From NCBI GenBank assembly GCA_017508665.1, contig JAFVYL010000013.1:62001-126000 (forward strand): DNA of 64,000 nt, given 5' to 3'. This document shows, one piece after another, positions 16,023 to 23,007 of the stretch (position 1 is the first letter of the stretch; each line of letters begins with the position of its first letter). The stretch is from Clostridia bacterium (GTDB lineage: Bacteria > Bacillota > Clostridia > Oscillospirales > CAG-272). The notes under the pieces are model-generated. The model had not been told where the DNA came from. It was given only the letters and a program-made list of their open reading frames with translations, and did no database searches. Both the position numbers and the translations under genes were made by a program.

Positions 16023-16468
16023 TGAATAACTTCAAAATACCGACAGAGGCGGAGATTTGTGACACCTTTGATGAGTGCTACCGCGAGCTTGTAGCGGAGA
16101 GTGGAGTGCACAAAATTCAAGGATTGTTTCGCGACAAGCTCGGATTTTTGCTGATGCACGTGTGTGAATTTTTACCGCACGCGCCTCATACGGGCTCTAT
16201 TATGATGATTGACTCCGCTTTTGCTTCAATGCTTGACGAAACATCTGCGATAGTGTACACATTTCATTACAATCCAAATTCGATAGGCGAGAACGCGTTG
16301 TTGTTTCTCGTGAGGACTAAGGAGCGTAAAATCCGCCTTTTCGCTGTCGAAACGCATGGCGGACAGTTTTACCTGTGTGAGTATCGCGATTTCAGTCATC
16401 TTAACTACGGCATAGTAGATCCGGAAAAATTAGCGGACGAGGTGGCTGAGAAGTTAATGAAAAAATAA
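16022..16468 (+). CDS. Hypothetical protein, cluster gene 2
   Basis: A 148-residue soluble protein of no family I recognise. It is helical at first (EAEICDTFDECYRELVAES), then has a beta-rich core (ETSAIVYTFHYNPNSIGENALLFLVRTKERKIRLFAVETHGGQFYLCEY) and a short C-terminal helix. The start overlaps the stop of the HTH gene. It could be a partner or effector of that regulator; there is no catalytic motif I would trust. Confidence 0.75.
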   Translation: MNNFKIPTEAEICDTFDECYRELVAESGVHKIQGLFRDKLGFLLMHVCEFLPHAPHTGSIMMIDSAFASMLDETSAIVYTFHYNPNSIGENALLFLVRTKERKIRLFAVETHGGQFYLCEYRDFSHLNYGIVDPEKLADEVAEKLMKK

Positions 16469-16502
16469 ATTTAATGAAAATGATATTGAAATGGAGGACG
16501 TT

Positions 16503-16997
16503 ATGTCAGATACCGGCAATTGGGGAGATAAAATAATAATAACCTTACATAGTGACGGTGAACGCAGACATAAAAAGTGGTGCGATAATTACGATGATAA
16601 TTTTTGTACGTTTCGTTGCGAAAAATGCATCGGCTCCGCGCACTGCGAGCATTACAAAAATAAACACGCCGATAACTCTCACGTCTTTTATCGAAAAAAA
16701 GCAGGCGAGGGAGGAACGGGTAAAATGCCCGGCATAAATCGACTATCCAAAATAGGAGCTTGGCGTGAGCGTTACCGTGCCGCGAGCTACGGTGACAAGC
16801 TGCTGCATGAAATCATCCTTGTAAGAAACACGCCGCACACCTTCAGAATATGCGAGGTCAAAAACGAGGACTTCTATTACTTTATCGTAGAGTACGACGG
16901 CAGAGAGCATAAGTACGAAAAAAGAACAGCGTACAGAAAGCACTCGGTATATATCTTTTGCGGTCTTGAGTTTGACGGAAATGAGGAACAAGTATGA
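16503..16997 (+). CDS. Hypothetical Cys-rich protein, cluster gene 3
   Basis: A 164-residue protein. The N-terminal third has a cysteine/histidine cluster (CDNYDDNFCTFRCEKC, then CEHYKNKH) that could bind zinc; the C-terminal half is beta-rich (FYYFIVEYDGREHKYEKRTAYRKHSVYIFCG). I chose ATG 16503, 5 bases after GGAGG at 16493-16497; an ATG at 16491 overlaps the site. The stop overlaps the next start (ATGA). Function unknown. Confidence 0.72.
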   Translation: MSDTGNWGDKIIITLHSDGERRHKKWCDNYDDNFCTFRCEKCIGSAHCEHYKNKHADNSHVFYRKKAGEGGTGKMPGINRLSKIGAWRERYRAASYGDKLLHEIILVRNTPHTFRICEVKNEDFYYFIVEYDGREHKYEKRTAYRKHSVYIFCGLEFDGNEEQV

Positions 16998-17164
16998 GAG
17001 ATGCCGGTATTATATTGATAATTTTACAAGTTATTAGCTTTATTCCCGCTATCGTAAGCGGTGATAATATATTTGCATACGGATTTTTTAATCTACTCGG
17101 CAGATGCGCGCTGGGTATAGTAGGTGTTATTCTGTTTGTCGTTGCGAATAAAAAGAACAAGTAA
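16994..17164 (+). CDS. 56-residue two-helix membrane protein, cluster gene 4
   Basis: A short frame starting at ATG 16994 inside the end of the previous gene (ATGA overlap) and ending TAA 17162-17164. The product MRDAGIILIILQVISFIPAI... has two hydrophobic segments (about 5-20 and 38-52) joined by VSGDNIFAYG, and ends in ANKKNK. The overlap, membrane pattern and following terminator support a real gene. It may anchor or partner the cluster proteins. Confidence 0.68.
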   Translation: MRDAGIILIILQVISFIPAIVSGDNIFAYGFFNLLGRCALGIVGVILFVVANKKNK

Positions 17165-17190
17165 CAATACGTTGCATCAAAACCCATCCT

Positions 17191-17216
17191 AAAGACACCC
17201 TCGCGGTGTCTTTTTC
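17191..17216 (+). terminator. Terminator of the four-gene cluster
   Basis: AAAGACACC and GGTGTCTTTTT around CTCGC. The stem-loop is identical to the tRNA-Val terminator. Confidence 0.88.
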
Positions 17217-17218
17217 TA

Positions 17219-17247
17219 TTGATTTTCAAATTTATATTTGATATAAT
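17219..17247 (+). promoter_or_regulatory. Promoter for the PH-domain gene
   Basis: TTGATT (17219-17224), 17-base spacer, TATAAT (17242-17247) with TGA just before it (extended -10). Confidence 0.65.
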
Positions 17248-17280
17248 AAGTGTAAAGGAAAATGCGAAAGGAAATACACC

Positions 17281-17697
17281 GTGGAAAACAGAAGATTTAA
17301 ACCTCTGGTAGATAAGAGCTACTACATCATATGGGGAATAACAGTGATAATTTTAGCCATGGGCACGGTAATCTCCTGCGTTGCACCGTTGCCGCTTTGC
17401 ATTATGATCTTCACAGATTTTATCACGGTATATTTTCTTATCACTTCGCTTTTCGGATACGTGGAGCTGAGGGAAAAATCCATATATGTAAAGCTTGGAC
17501 TTATTACAGATAGGGAGATTGCTTACGACAGTATCAGGGGCGTTGTTAAGGATAAGAAGCTTTATTCCGAATCAACCGTATCGCTCAAGTGCGCTCTTGA
17601 GCACGTGAATATCAAGTATAATAAATTTGATGTACTCACCGTCAGCGTGGTAGGTAATGACGAGCTTATACGCGAGGTTGAGGCGAGGATAAAATAA
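17281..17697 (+). CDS. Small membrane protein with bacterial PH-like domain
   Basis: A 138-residue protein with two membrane helices (about 15-33 and 38-58), then a PH-like domain of the bPH_6 type (YVELREKSIYVKLGLITDREIAYDSIRGVVKDK). The start is GTG at 17281, placed by AAAGGAA at 17267-17273. Such proteins are widespread in Firmicutes and mostly uncharacterised. The gene stands alone between a terminator and the CHR genes. Confidence 0.75.
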   Translation: MENRRFKPLVDKSYYIIWGITVIILAMGTVISCVAPLPLCIMIFTDFITVYFLITSLFGYVELREKSIYVKLGLITDREIAYDSIRGVVKDKKLYSESTVSLKCALEHVNIKYNKFDVLTVSVVGNDELIREVEARIK

Positions 17698-17789
17698 CAG
17701 TCCGGCACGGAGAAACAAAAAGCCAACACATATGACGGGGGAGGCGGACGATTCCTTCCTAAAAAATATAGAAATATTTTTTGTAAATG

Positions 17790-17818
17790 TTGCTTTGCGG
17801 CGCGTATAGTGTTATAAT
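17790..17818 (+). promoter_or_regulatory. Promoter for the CHR transporter pair
   Basis: TTGCTT (17790-17795), 17-base spacer, TATAAT (17813-17818) with a TGT extended -10. Confidence 0.65.
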
Positions 17819-17849
17819 TCAAATAGAAAATGCTTTCACAAGAGGAAAT

Positions 17850-18446
17850 ATGAAAAAACTGAAGTCTCTGTTCCGAATTTTTCTCTCGATGTTGAAAATC
17901 GGAGCATTTACCTTTGGCGGCGGATACGCTATGATACACCTTCTTGACCATGAGTTTGTTGAGAAAAGAGGTTGGCTTGAAAAGGAAGAATTTCTCGACC
18001 TTGTCACTATAGCGGAGTCCACGCCCGGACCAATTGCTATAAACTGCTCAACCTATATAGGCTACAAAAAGGAGGGTTTGATCGGCGCGACGGTATCAAC
18101 TCTCGGCATGGTCTTGCCATCACTTACCGTAATATATCTTATATCACTTTTTCTTGATGCGTTTATGGCGTCTCCGATAATTGCGGCGGCATTCAAGGGG
18201 ATACAGGCGTGTGTTGTATTCCTCATCTTCTCGGCGGGCATAAAGATGCTTAAGAAGATGAAGAAAACGCCGTTTAATCTGATAGCGCTCTCGGTAACGC
18301 TTATCTCAATGATGCTCCTCTCACTATTATCCGTGCGCTTTTCGTCCATCTTTTACATTCTGATAGGCGGCATTATAGGAGCAATAATTTACACGGTAGG
18401 CTACTTAAAGCGAAAAAGTGCTGACACAAGCGAGGTGAGTAAATGA
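17850..18446 (+). CDS. CHR-family transporter, single-domain subunit 1
   Basis: One half of a two-gene chromate-ion-transporter (CHR) system. The 198-residue membrane protein shows the CHR hallmarks KIGAFTFGGGYAMI and ESTPGPIAINCSTYIGY, with about six helices. In Firmicutes, pairs of short CHR proteins act together, one likely in each membrane orientation. Chromate efflux is known for some members, but the natural substrate in gut anaerobes is unclear. Start 17850 follows AGAGGAA. It overlaps the partner gene by 4 bases. Confidence 0.88.
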   Translation: MKKLKSLFRIFLSMLKIGAFTFGGGYAMIHLLDHEFVEKRGWLEKEEFLDLVTIAESTPGPIAINCSTYIGYKKEGLIGATVSTLGMVLPSLTVIYLISLFLDAFMASPIIAAAFKGIQACVVFLIFSAGIKMLKKMKKTPFNLIALSVTLISMMLLSLLSVRFSSIFYILIGGIIGAIIYTVGYLKRKSADTSEVSK

Positions 18447-19018
18447 TTACCTGCCTCAAGCTGTTTTTGACGTTTTTAAAGATAGGCGCGGTGTCCTTTG
18501 GCGGCGGATACGGTATGATAGCCCTTATTCGTGAGGACTGTCTTAAAAACAGATGGCTGACCGAGGAGGAATTGCTCAATTTTATCGGAATTGCCGAATC
18601 TACTCCCGGCCCTATAGCCGTCAATATGGCAACCTTTGTCGGCTCGTCGCAGTATGGTATTTTAGGTGCGCTTGCGGCTACGCTCGGGGTGATCTTACCG
18701 TCATTTGTGATAATTCTGCTCGTTGTGAGTCTGCTTACGCAGGTTTTGAAATATGCCGGAGTAAAAGCAACGCTTGCAAGCATTCGTCCCGTGATTGCCG
18801 GTATGATAATAGCGACAGCGGTTACTATGTTTCTCAGCGTTATGCTGAGCGTAAATGCTGTAGACTCATCGCCATCGGTTGACATAAGGGCCGTTTTGAT
18901 ATTTGCGATTCTGACCATCGTACATTTTGGGTACTCAAGATGGAAAAAGAAGAGTCTATCCCCGATAGTATTGGTCGCGATGTCTGCCGTGCTCGGAGTT
19001 TTACTCTACGGAATTTAA
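18443..19018 (+). CDS. CHR-family transporter, single-domain subunit 2
   Basis: The 191-residue partner of the preceding gene, starting within its stop (ATGA). It repeats the family motifs: KIGAVSFGGGYGMI, ESTPGPIAVNMATFVG and an LGVILPSFVIIL segment. The two proteins are clearly paralogous, which fits a heterodimer formed by duplication. Substrate assignment (chromate or another oxyanion) is by family only. Confidence 0.88.
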   Translation: MITCLKLFLTFLKIGAVSFGGGYGMIALIREDCLKNRWLTEEELLNFIGIAESTPGPIAVNMATFVGSSQYGILGALAATLGVILPSFVIILLVVSLLTQVLKYAGVKATLASIRPVIAGMIIATAVTMFLSVMLSVNAVDSSPSVDIRAVLIFAILTIVHFGYSRWKKKSLSPIVLVAMSAVLGVLLYGI

Positions 19019-19082
19019 CACGGTGCGTACTTATACCGAAAAGATAGAATTTTGATAAGAATCAATAAAGGAAATAAGGAAT

Positions 19083-20300
19083 ATGAAGCTTGAAAAAATC
19101 AAAGAACTGAGAAGGTTTTATCACGACACGCTTTTTAACGACGTTTTGCCGTATTGGATGAATTCAGATCTTATCGATAAGGAACACGGAGGCTTTATAA
19201 CCAGTGTTGACCGCGAGGGCAGATCATACAACGATGATAAGAGCGTATGGTTCCAGGGCAGATGCCTTTGGACCTTCTCAAAGCTGTGCAACGTATACGG
19301 CGTAAATGAAGAGTGGGCATCCGCGGCAGACAGCGGCGCTAAATTCATAAAGGATCACTGCATTGACACGGACGGCAGAATGTTCTTTACCGTGACAAGA
19401 GACGGCAGACCTCTCAGAAAGAGAAGATATTTCTATTCGGAGAGCTTTCTCGTCGTAGGATTTGCCGAATATTATCTGCTCAGAAAAAATCCCGAGGATC
19501 TTGAGCTTGCTGAGGAGTATTTTGATCTTATGTACCGCCTTTACCGTGAACCCGAGAGCGATCCGTTTAAGATCACACCCAAGGAAAACTCCGATGTCAG
19601 AGCTCTTCGCTCAAACGCTTACCCTATGGTTTTGGTCAGCTCGGCTCAGACACTCAGACGCGTTAGCGGAAAGAAGGAACACTATGACGCGATCATCCGC
19701 GACATTGTTCGGGACATGATAAATCTCCACTACAAGGAGGAATACAAGTGTGTTCTTGAGACTGTCTACACCGATGGATCGATACTTGACAATCCTACAG
19801 GGCGCACGATAAATCCCGGTCACTCAATCGAGAACTCTTGGTTTTTGCTCAATGAATCCATCAAAAATGACAACAAGACATTACAAAAACAGGCTTTAAA
19901 CATACTTAATTGGTCTCTCGAGCTCGGCTGGGATAAAGAGTATGGCGGTGTTTATTACTTCCGCGATCTCTTTGGCAGACCCTGCGAGCAGCTCGAGCAC
20001 GATATGAAGCTGTGGTGGGTACATAACGAGACACTCATCTCGACTCTTGTCGCTCACTTCCTGACCGGAGAGGATAAATACGAGGAGTGGTACGACAAGG
20101 CGCACGAATATTCCTTCTCGCACTTCTCTGACAAAGAGTATGGTGAGTGGTATGGATATCTGCACCGCGACGGAACTGTATCTCACACTCAGAAGGGCTC
20201 GCTCTGGAAAGGCCCTTACCATCTTCTGCGATGCCTGATCCTCTGCGAGCAGATACTTGCCGCAAAGGAAAGAGGAGAGGATCTCCCTGAACTTCTCTGA
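19083..20300 (+). CDS. N-acylglucosamine 2-epimerase (AGE) family enzyme
   Basis: A 405-residue (alpha/alpha)6-barrel sugar epimerase. Known members interconvert GlcNAc/ManNAc, glucose/mannose or cellobiose. Family features are HGGFITSVDREG, VWFQGRCLWTFSKL, RKRRYFYSESF, NPGHSIENSWF and the C-terminal WWVHNETL and GSLWKGPYHLLRCL, including the conserved His residues. No signal peptide. RBS AAGGAA precedes ATG 19083. The oxidoreductase 91 bases downstream has its own promoter but the same direction, suggesting linked sugar metabolism. Confidence 0.88.
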   Translation: MKLEKIKELRRFYHDTLFNDVLPYWMNSDLIDKEHGGFITSVDREGRSYNDDKSVWFQGRCLWTFSKLCNVYGVNEEWASAADSGAKFIKDHCIDTDGRMFFTVTRDGRPLRKRRYFYSESFLVVGFAEYYLLRKNPEDLELAEEYFDLMYRLYREPESDPFKITPKENSDVRALRSNAYPMVLVSSAQTLRRVSGKKEHYDAIIRDIVRDMINLHYKEEYKCVLETVYTDGSILDNPTGRTINPGHSIENSWFLLNESIKNDNKTLQKQALNILNWSLELGWDKEYGGVYYFRDLFGRPCEQLEHDMKLWWVHNETLISTLVAHFLTGEDKYEEWYDKAHEYSFSHFSDKEYGEWYGYLHRDGTVSHTQKGSLWKGPYHLLRCLILCEQILAAKERGEDLPELL

Positions 20301-20320
20301 TAAAATATCTTCAAAGTATA

Positions 20321-20349
20321 TTGACTTTTAGCGAGTTAGGTGGTATATA
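20321..20349 (+). promoter_or_regulatory. Promoter for the Gfo/Idh/MocA gene
   Basis: TTGACT (20321-20326), 17-base spacer, TATATA (20344-20349) preceded by TGG. Confidence 0.6.
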
Positions 20350-20391
20350 TATAACAGTAAAATTTTACGCGCCTGAAATGAGGAATACAAA

Positions 20392-21414
20392 ATGGCAAAC
20401 ATCAATGGAAAAGTTAGAGTCGGCATAATAGGCTGCGGTAGAATATCCATTATGCACTTTGAGTCTGCGGATCATCTCGATACGGCGGAGCTCGTGGCAT
20501 GCTGTGATATAAGGCCGGAAAGAGCTGAGGCTTACGCTAAGGAATACGGTATCAAGGCATACACCTCATACGAGGAAATGCTTGAAAAGGAGCAGCTTGA
20601 TGCGGTGCATCTCTGTCTGCCTCACTACATTCACTGCAAGGTGGCTGAGTATGCTTTCGAAAAGGGCGTCAACGTCCTCACCGAGAAGCCCATGGACATA
20701 GATCTTGAATCGGCTGAGCACGCGGTAATGAGAGCTAAGGAGCTCGGCGTACAGTTTGGCGTTGTATCGCAGTGCAGATATAATAATTCGGCAAAGCTTG
20801 TAAAGGATGCAATCTCAAGCGGCAGACTCGGAAAAATAATTTCCGCTCGCTCCGTCCTCACCTGGTCCCGTCCGGACAATTATTATTCGGAGAGCGACTG
20901 GAAGGGCACTTGGGATAAGGAAGGCGGCGGTGTTGTCATCGATCAGGCCATTCATTCTATCGATCTTGTAAGATGGGTGGTTGACAGCGAGGTTGTGAGC
21001 GTTTCCTGCTCCATGGCTAACCGCGGACACGAAGCCGTTGAGGTAGAGGATACCGCAGAGGGACTTGTAACATTTGCAAACGGAGTCAAGTACGGCTTCT
21101 ACTGTATGAATAATTATGGCTGTGACGAGCCCATAGAGATACGTCTTCACTGCGAGAAGGGTGACGTTATCTTCAGCTACGATGACGCATATATCACCTA
21201 CAAGGACGGCACATCCGAGGAGGCTCATCAGAGTGCTCCGGACGTTACCTACAAGAGCGGCAAGGATTATTGGGGCATCCACCACATAAGACAGATCAGA
21301 CAGTACTACGATGCGCTTCTCGGCAAAGAGCCGCTTGAGATAAGCGGTGAGGAGGCACTCAAGACTCACCGACTCGTTATGGATATCTACAGAATAGGCA
21401 GACCTAAAATGTAA
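20392..21414 (+). CDS. Gfo/Idh/MocA-family oxidoreductase
   Basis: A 340-residue NAD(P)-dependent dehydrogenase that likely acts on a sugar or cyclitol. The N-terminal Rossmann fold has GIIGCGRISIMHF, the conserved EKPMDID motif, and HLCLPHYIHC; the C-terminal domain has GGGVVIDQAIHSIDLVRWV with the catalytic-type His. Paired with the AGE epimerase upstream. A strong terminator follows, so the transcript ends here. Confidence 0.9.
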   Translation: MANINGKVRVGIIGCGRISIMHFESADHLDTAELVACCDIRPERAEAYAKEYGIKAYTSYEEMLEKEQLDAVHLCLPHYIHCKVAEYAFEKGVNVLTEKPMDIDLESAEHAVMRAKELGVQFGVVSQCRYNNSAKLVKDAISSGRLGKIISARSVLTWSRPDNYYSESDWKGTWDKEGGGVVIDQAIHSIDLVRWVVDSEVVSVSCSMANRGHEAVEVEDTAEGLVTFANGVKYGFYCMNNYGCDEPIEIRLHCEKGDVIFSYDDAYITYKDGTSEEAHQSAPDVTYKSGKDYWGIHHIRQIRQYYDALLGKEPLEISGEEALKTHRLVMDIYRIGRPKM

Positions 21415-21426
21415 TACGAAACAAAA

Positions 21427-21460
21427 CGCCCACGCCATTTTATACGCGTGGGCGCTTTTT
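21427..21460 (+). terminator. Terminator after the oxidoreductase gene
   Basis: CGCCCACGC pairs with GCGTGGGCG (21427-21435, 21446-21454), followed by CTTTTT. Confidence 0.87.
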
Positions 21461-21486
21461 ATTTACGAAAATATTTGCCGTGGGTG

Positions 21487-21515
21487 TTGACACGGCGCGA
21501 TTTATGTAGTATTAT
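21487..21515 (+). promoter_or_regulatory. Promoter for the Fur-family regulator operon
   Basis: TTGACA (21487-21492), 17-base spacer, TATTAT (21510-21515). A Fur-type box starts 13 bases after the -10. Confidence 0.75.
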
Positions 21516-21527
21516 ATAAGAACATTT

Positions 21528-21542
21528 TGAGAATAATTCTCA
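21528..21542 (+). promoter_or_regulatory. Fur/PerR/Zur-type 7-1-7 operator
   Basis: TGAGAATAATTCTCA is a perfect 7-1-7 palindrome of the Fur-superfamily type, placed over the likely transcription start. It suggests autoregulation of the regulator and the exporter gene. Confidence 0.75.
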
Positions 21543-21560
21543 TTTTTGATTGGAGAATAT

Positions 21561-21956
21561 ATGGTATACACAACAGGAAAACGCGAGCGCATAATAGACT
21601 TTCTCTCTGATAACTCGGAGAAGTCCTACACGCTCGAGGAAATTTGTGAGGCTATCACAGAGGGCGGTAAGGGTAAGAGCACGGTCTACAGACTCGTTTC
21701 CGAGCTTGTCGGTGAGGGAATACTCACAAGGCTCTCGGACGGTAGGACGAGGCACTGTACTTATCAGTACGTGGGCGGCGAGCTGTGTCACACTCATTTG
21801 CATCTTAAGTGTAAGGGATGCGGCAGACTTGTTCACCTTGACCATGAGCTCTCAGAGGAGCTTGAAAGAACTGTAAGACAGGTCGGCGGCTTCCGTATAG
21901 ATGAGGGCGCGTTTCTATTCGGCACTTGCCGTGAGTGTGCGGAGGTGAAGGCGTGA
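21561..21956 (+). CDS. Fur-family metal-dependent regulator
   Basis: A 131-residue Fur-superfamily repressor: N-terminal winged helix (KRERIIDFLSDNSEKSYTLEEICEAI...GKGKSTVYRLVSEL), then HTHLHLKCKGCG and CRECAE, two CxxC pairs for structural zinc. Whether it senses Mn, Zn, Fe or peroxide cannot be read from sequence. It is coupled to a putative metal exporter and preceded by its own box, so metal-responsive control of export is the likely role. I prefer ATG 21561 behind GGAGA over TTG 21546, which lies over that site. Confidence 0.9.
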   Translation: MVYTTGKRERIIDFLSDNSEKSYTLEEICEAITEGGKGKSTVYRLVSELVGEGILTRLSDGRTRHCTYQYVGGELCHTHLHLKCKGCGRLVHLDHELSEELERTVRQVGGFRIDEGAFLFGTCRECAEVKA

Positions 21957-22897
21957 TGAACTTTCTTTTACACACGGATCACACCTCTCACGAGGGAGTT
22001 TTTCACTTTCTGACAGACAGGCTCGGAAGATTTGGGCTTTTCCTTGAGGAAGTAGTGTGGCACGGCTTCATAGATACTCTTAAGCTTGTGCTTTTCCTTT
22101 TCTTAACCTATCTTCTGATGGAGTTTATAGAGCACAAGGCCTCGGACAAGGCGAGAAAAATGATGACAAGAGCGGGCAGTCTCGGCCCTGCGATGGGAGG
22201 CGTCCTCGGCGCTGTTCCGCAGTGCGGTTTCTCTGCTGCCGCAGCCAATCTTTATACCGGAAGAGTCATAACGCTCGGCACTCTTATAGCTGTATTTTTA
22301 TCCACATCCGATGAAATGCTCCCGATAATGATTGCGGGAAACATACATATAAGCAAGGTTTTGCTAATAATAGCTTACAAATCTGCGGTAGGAATAGCTA
22401 TGGGATTTGCCATAGACCTCACTATGAAGGCTATGCAGATTGGGCGCGAGGAGATAAATATAGACGAGATATGCGAAAACGACGGATGCAACTGTGAAGC
22501 GGGTATTCTAAGATCTGCCATCCATCATACAGTCAGCGTCACACTGTTTATATTCGTGCTTACCGTGCTTATCAACACCTTGGTATTCTTTGTCGGATAT
22601 GATGCGCTCTCCTCGTCCGTATTTTCCTTGCCGGTTATCAGCCACGTGCTTTCTTCGCTTGTCGGTCTTATACCCAACTGCGCTTCGTCCGTGGCACTGA
22701 CCGAGCTTGCCGTATCCGGTGTTATATCTGCCGGAGCTATGATGTCGGGACTCTTTGCCGGGGCGGGAGTCGGCATCCTTATACTTTTCAGAATGAACAA
22801 GAGACCTAAGGAAAATGCGATGATCGTCGGACTTCTTATAGCGATAGGCGTGGTATTCGGATTCTTTGCAGACATTATCGGAATATCGGTCGTATAA
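21956..22897 (+). CDS. Putative heavy-metal/manganese exporter (ArsP_2-type, 10TM)
   Basis: A 313-residue membrane protein with about ten helices in two halves. Each half has a cysteine signature: LGAVPQCGFSAAA and GLIPNCASSVALTE. This is typical of the ArsP_2 family (annotated as arsenic efflux or putative manganese transporter). A DEICENDGCNC segment in the central loop may bind metal. It begins one base inside the stop of the Fur-type gene, with GGAGGTG 8 bases upstream, so the two form an operon. Confidence 0.83.
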   Translation: MNFLLHTDHTSHEGVFHFLTDRLGRFGLFLEEVVWHGFIDTLKLVLFLFLTYLLMEFIEHKASDKARKMMTRAGSLGPAMGGVLGAVPQCGFSAAAANLYTGRVITLGTLIAVFLSTSDEMLPIMIAGNIHISKVLLIIAYKSAVGIAMGFAIDLTMKAMQIGREEINIDEICENDGCNCEAGILRSAIHHTVSVTLFIFVLTVLINTLVFFVGYDALSSSVFSLPVISHVLSSLVGLIPNCASSVALTELAVSGVISAGAMMSGLFAGAGVGILILFRMNKRPKENAMIVGLLIAIGVVFGFFADIIGISVV

Positions 22898-23007
22898 AAT
22901 ACCGTTTTTGTGAAATAATATTAAAATTACGCACATTTAATAAATATAGGTATATTTTTTGATAATTAAGTGTTAAAATAAAAGTGTAAAGATGAAAGGA
23001 GGATGTT

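Noticed and set aside
17850-19018. CHR pair as proof of chromate resistance
   Set aside because: The family is broad and the natural substrate in gut anaerobes is not known; kept as a family-level call only.
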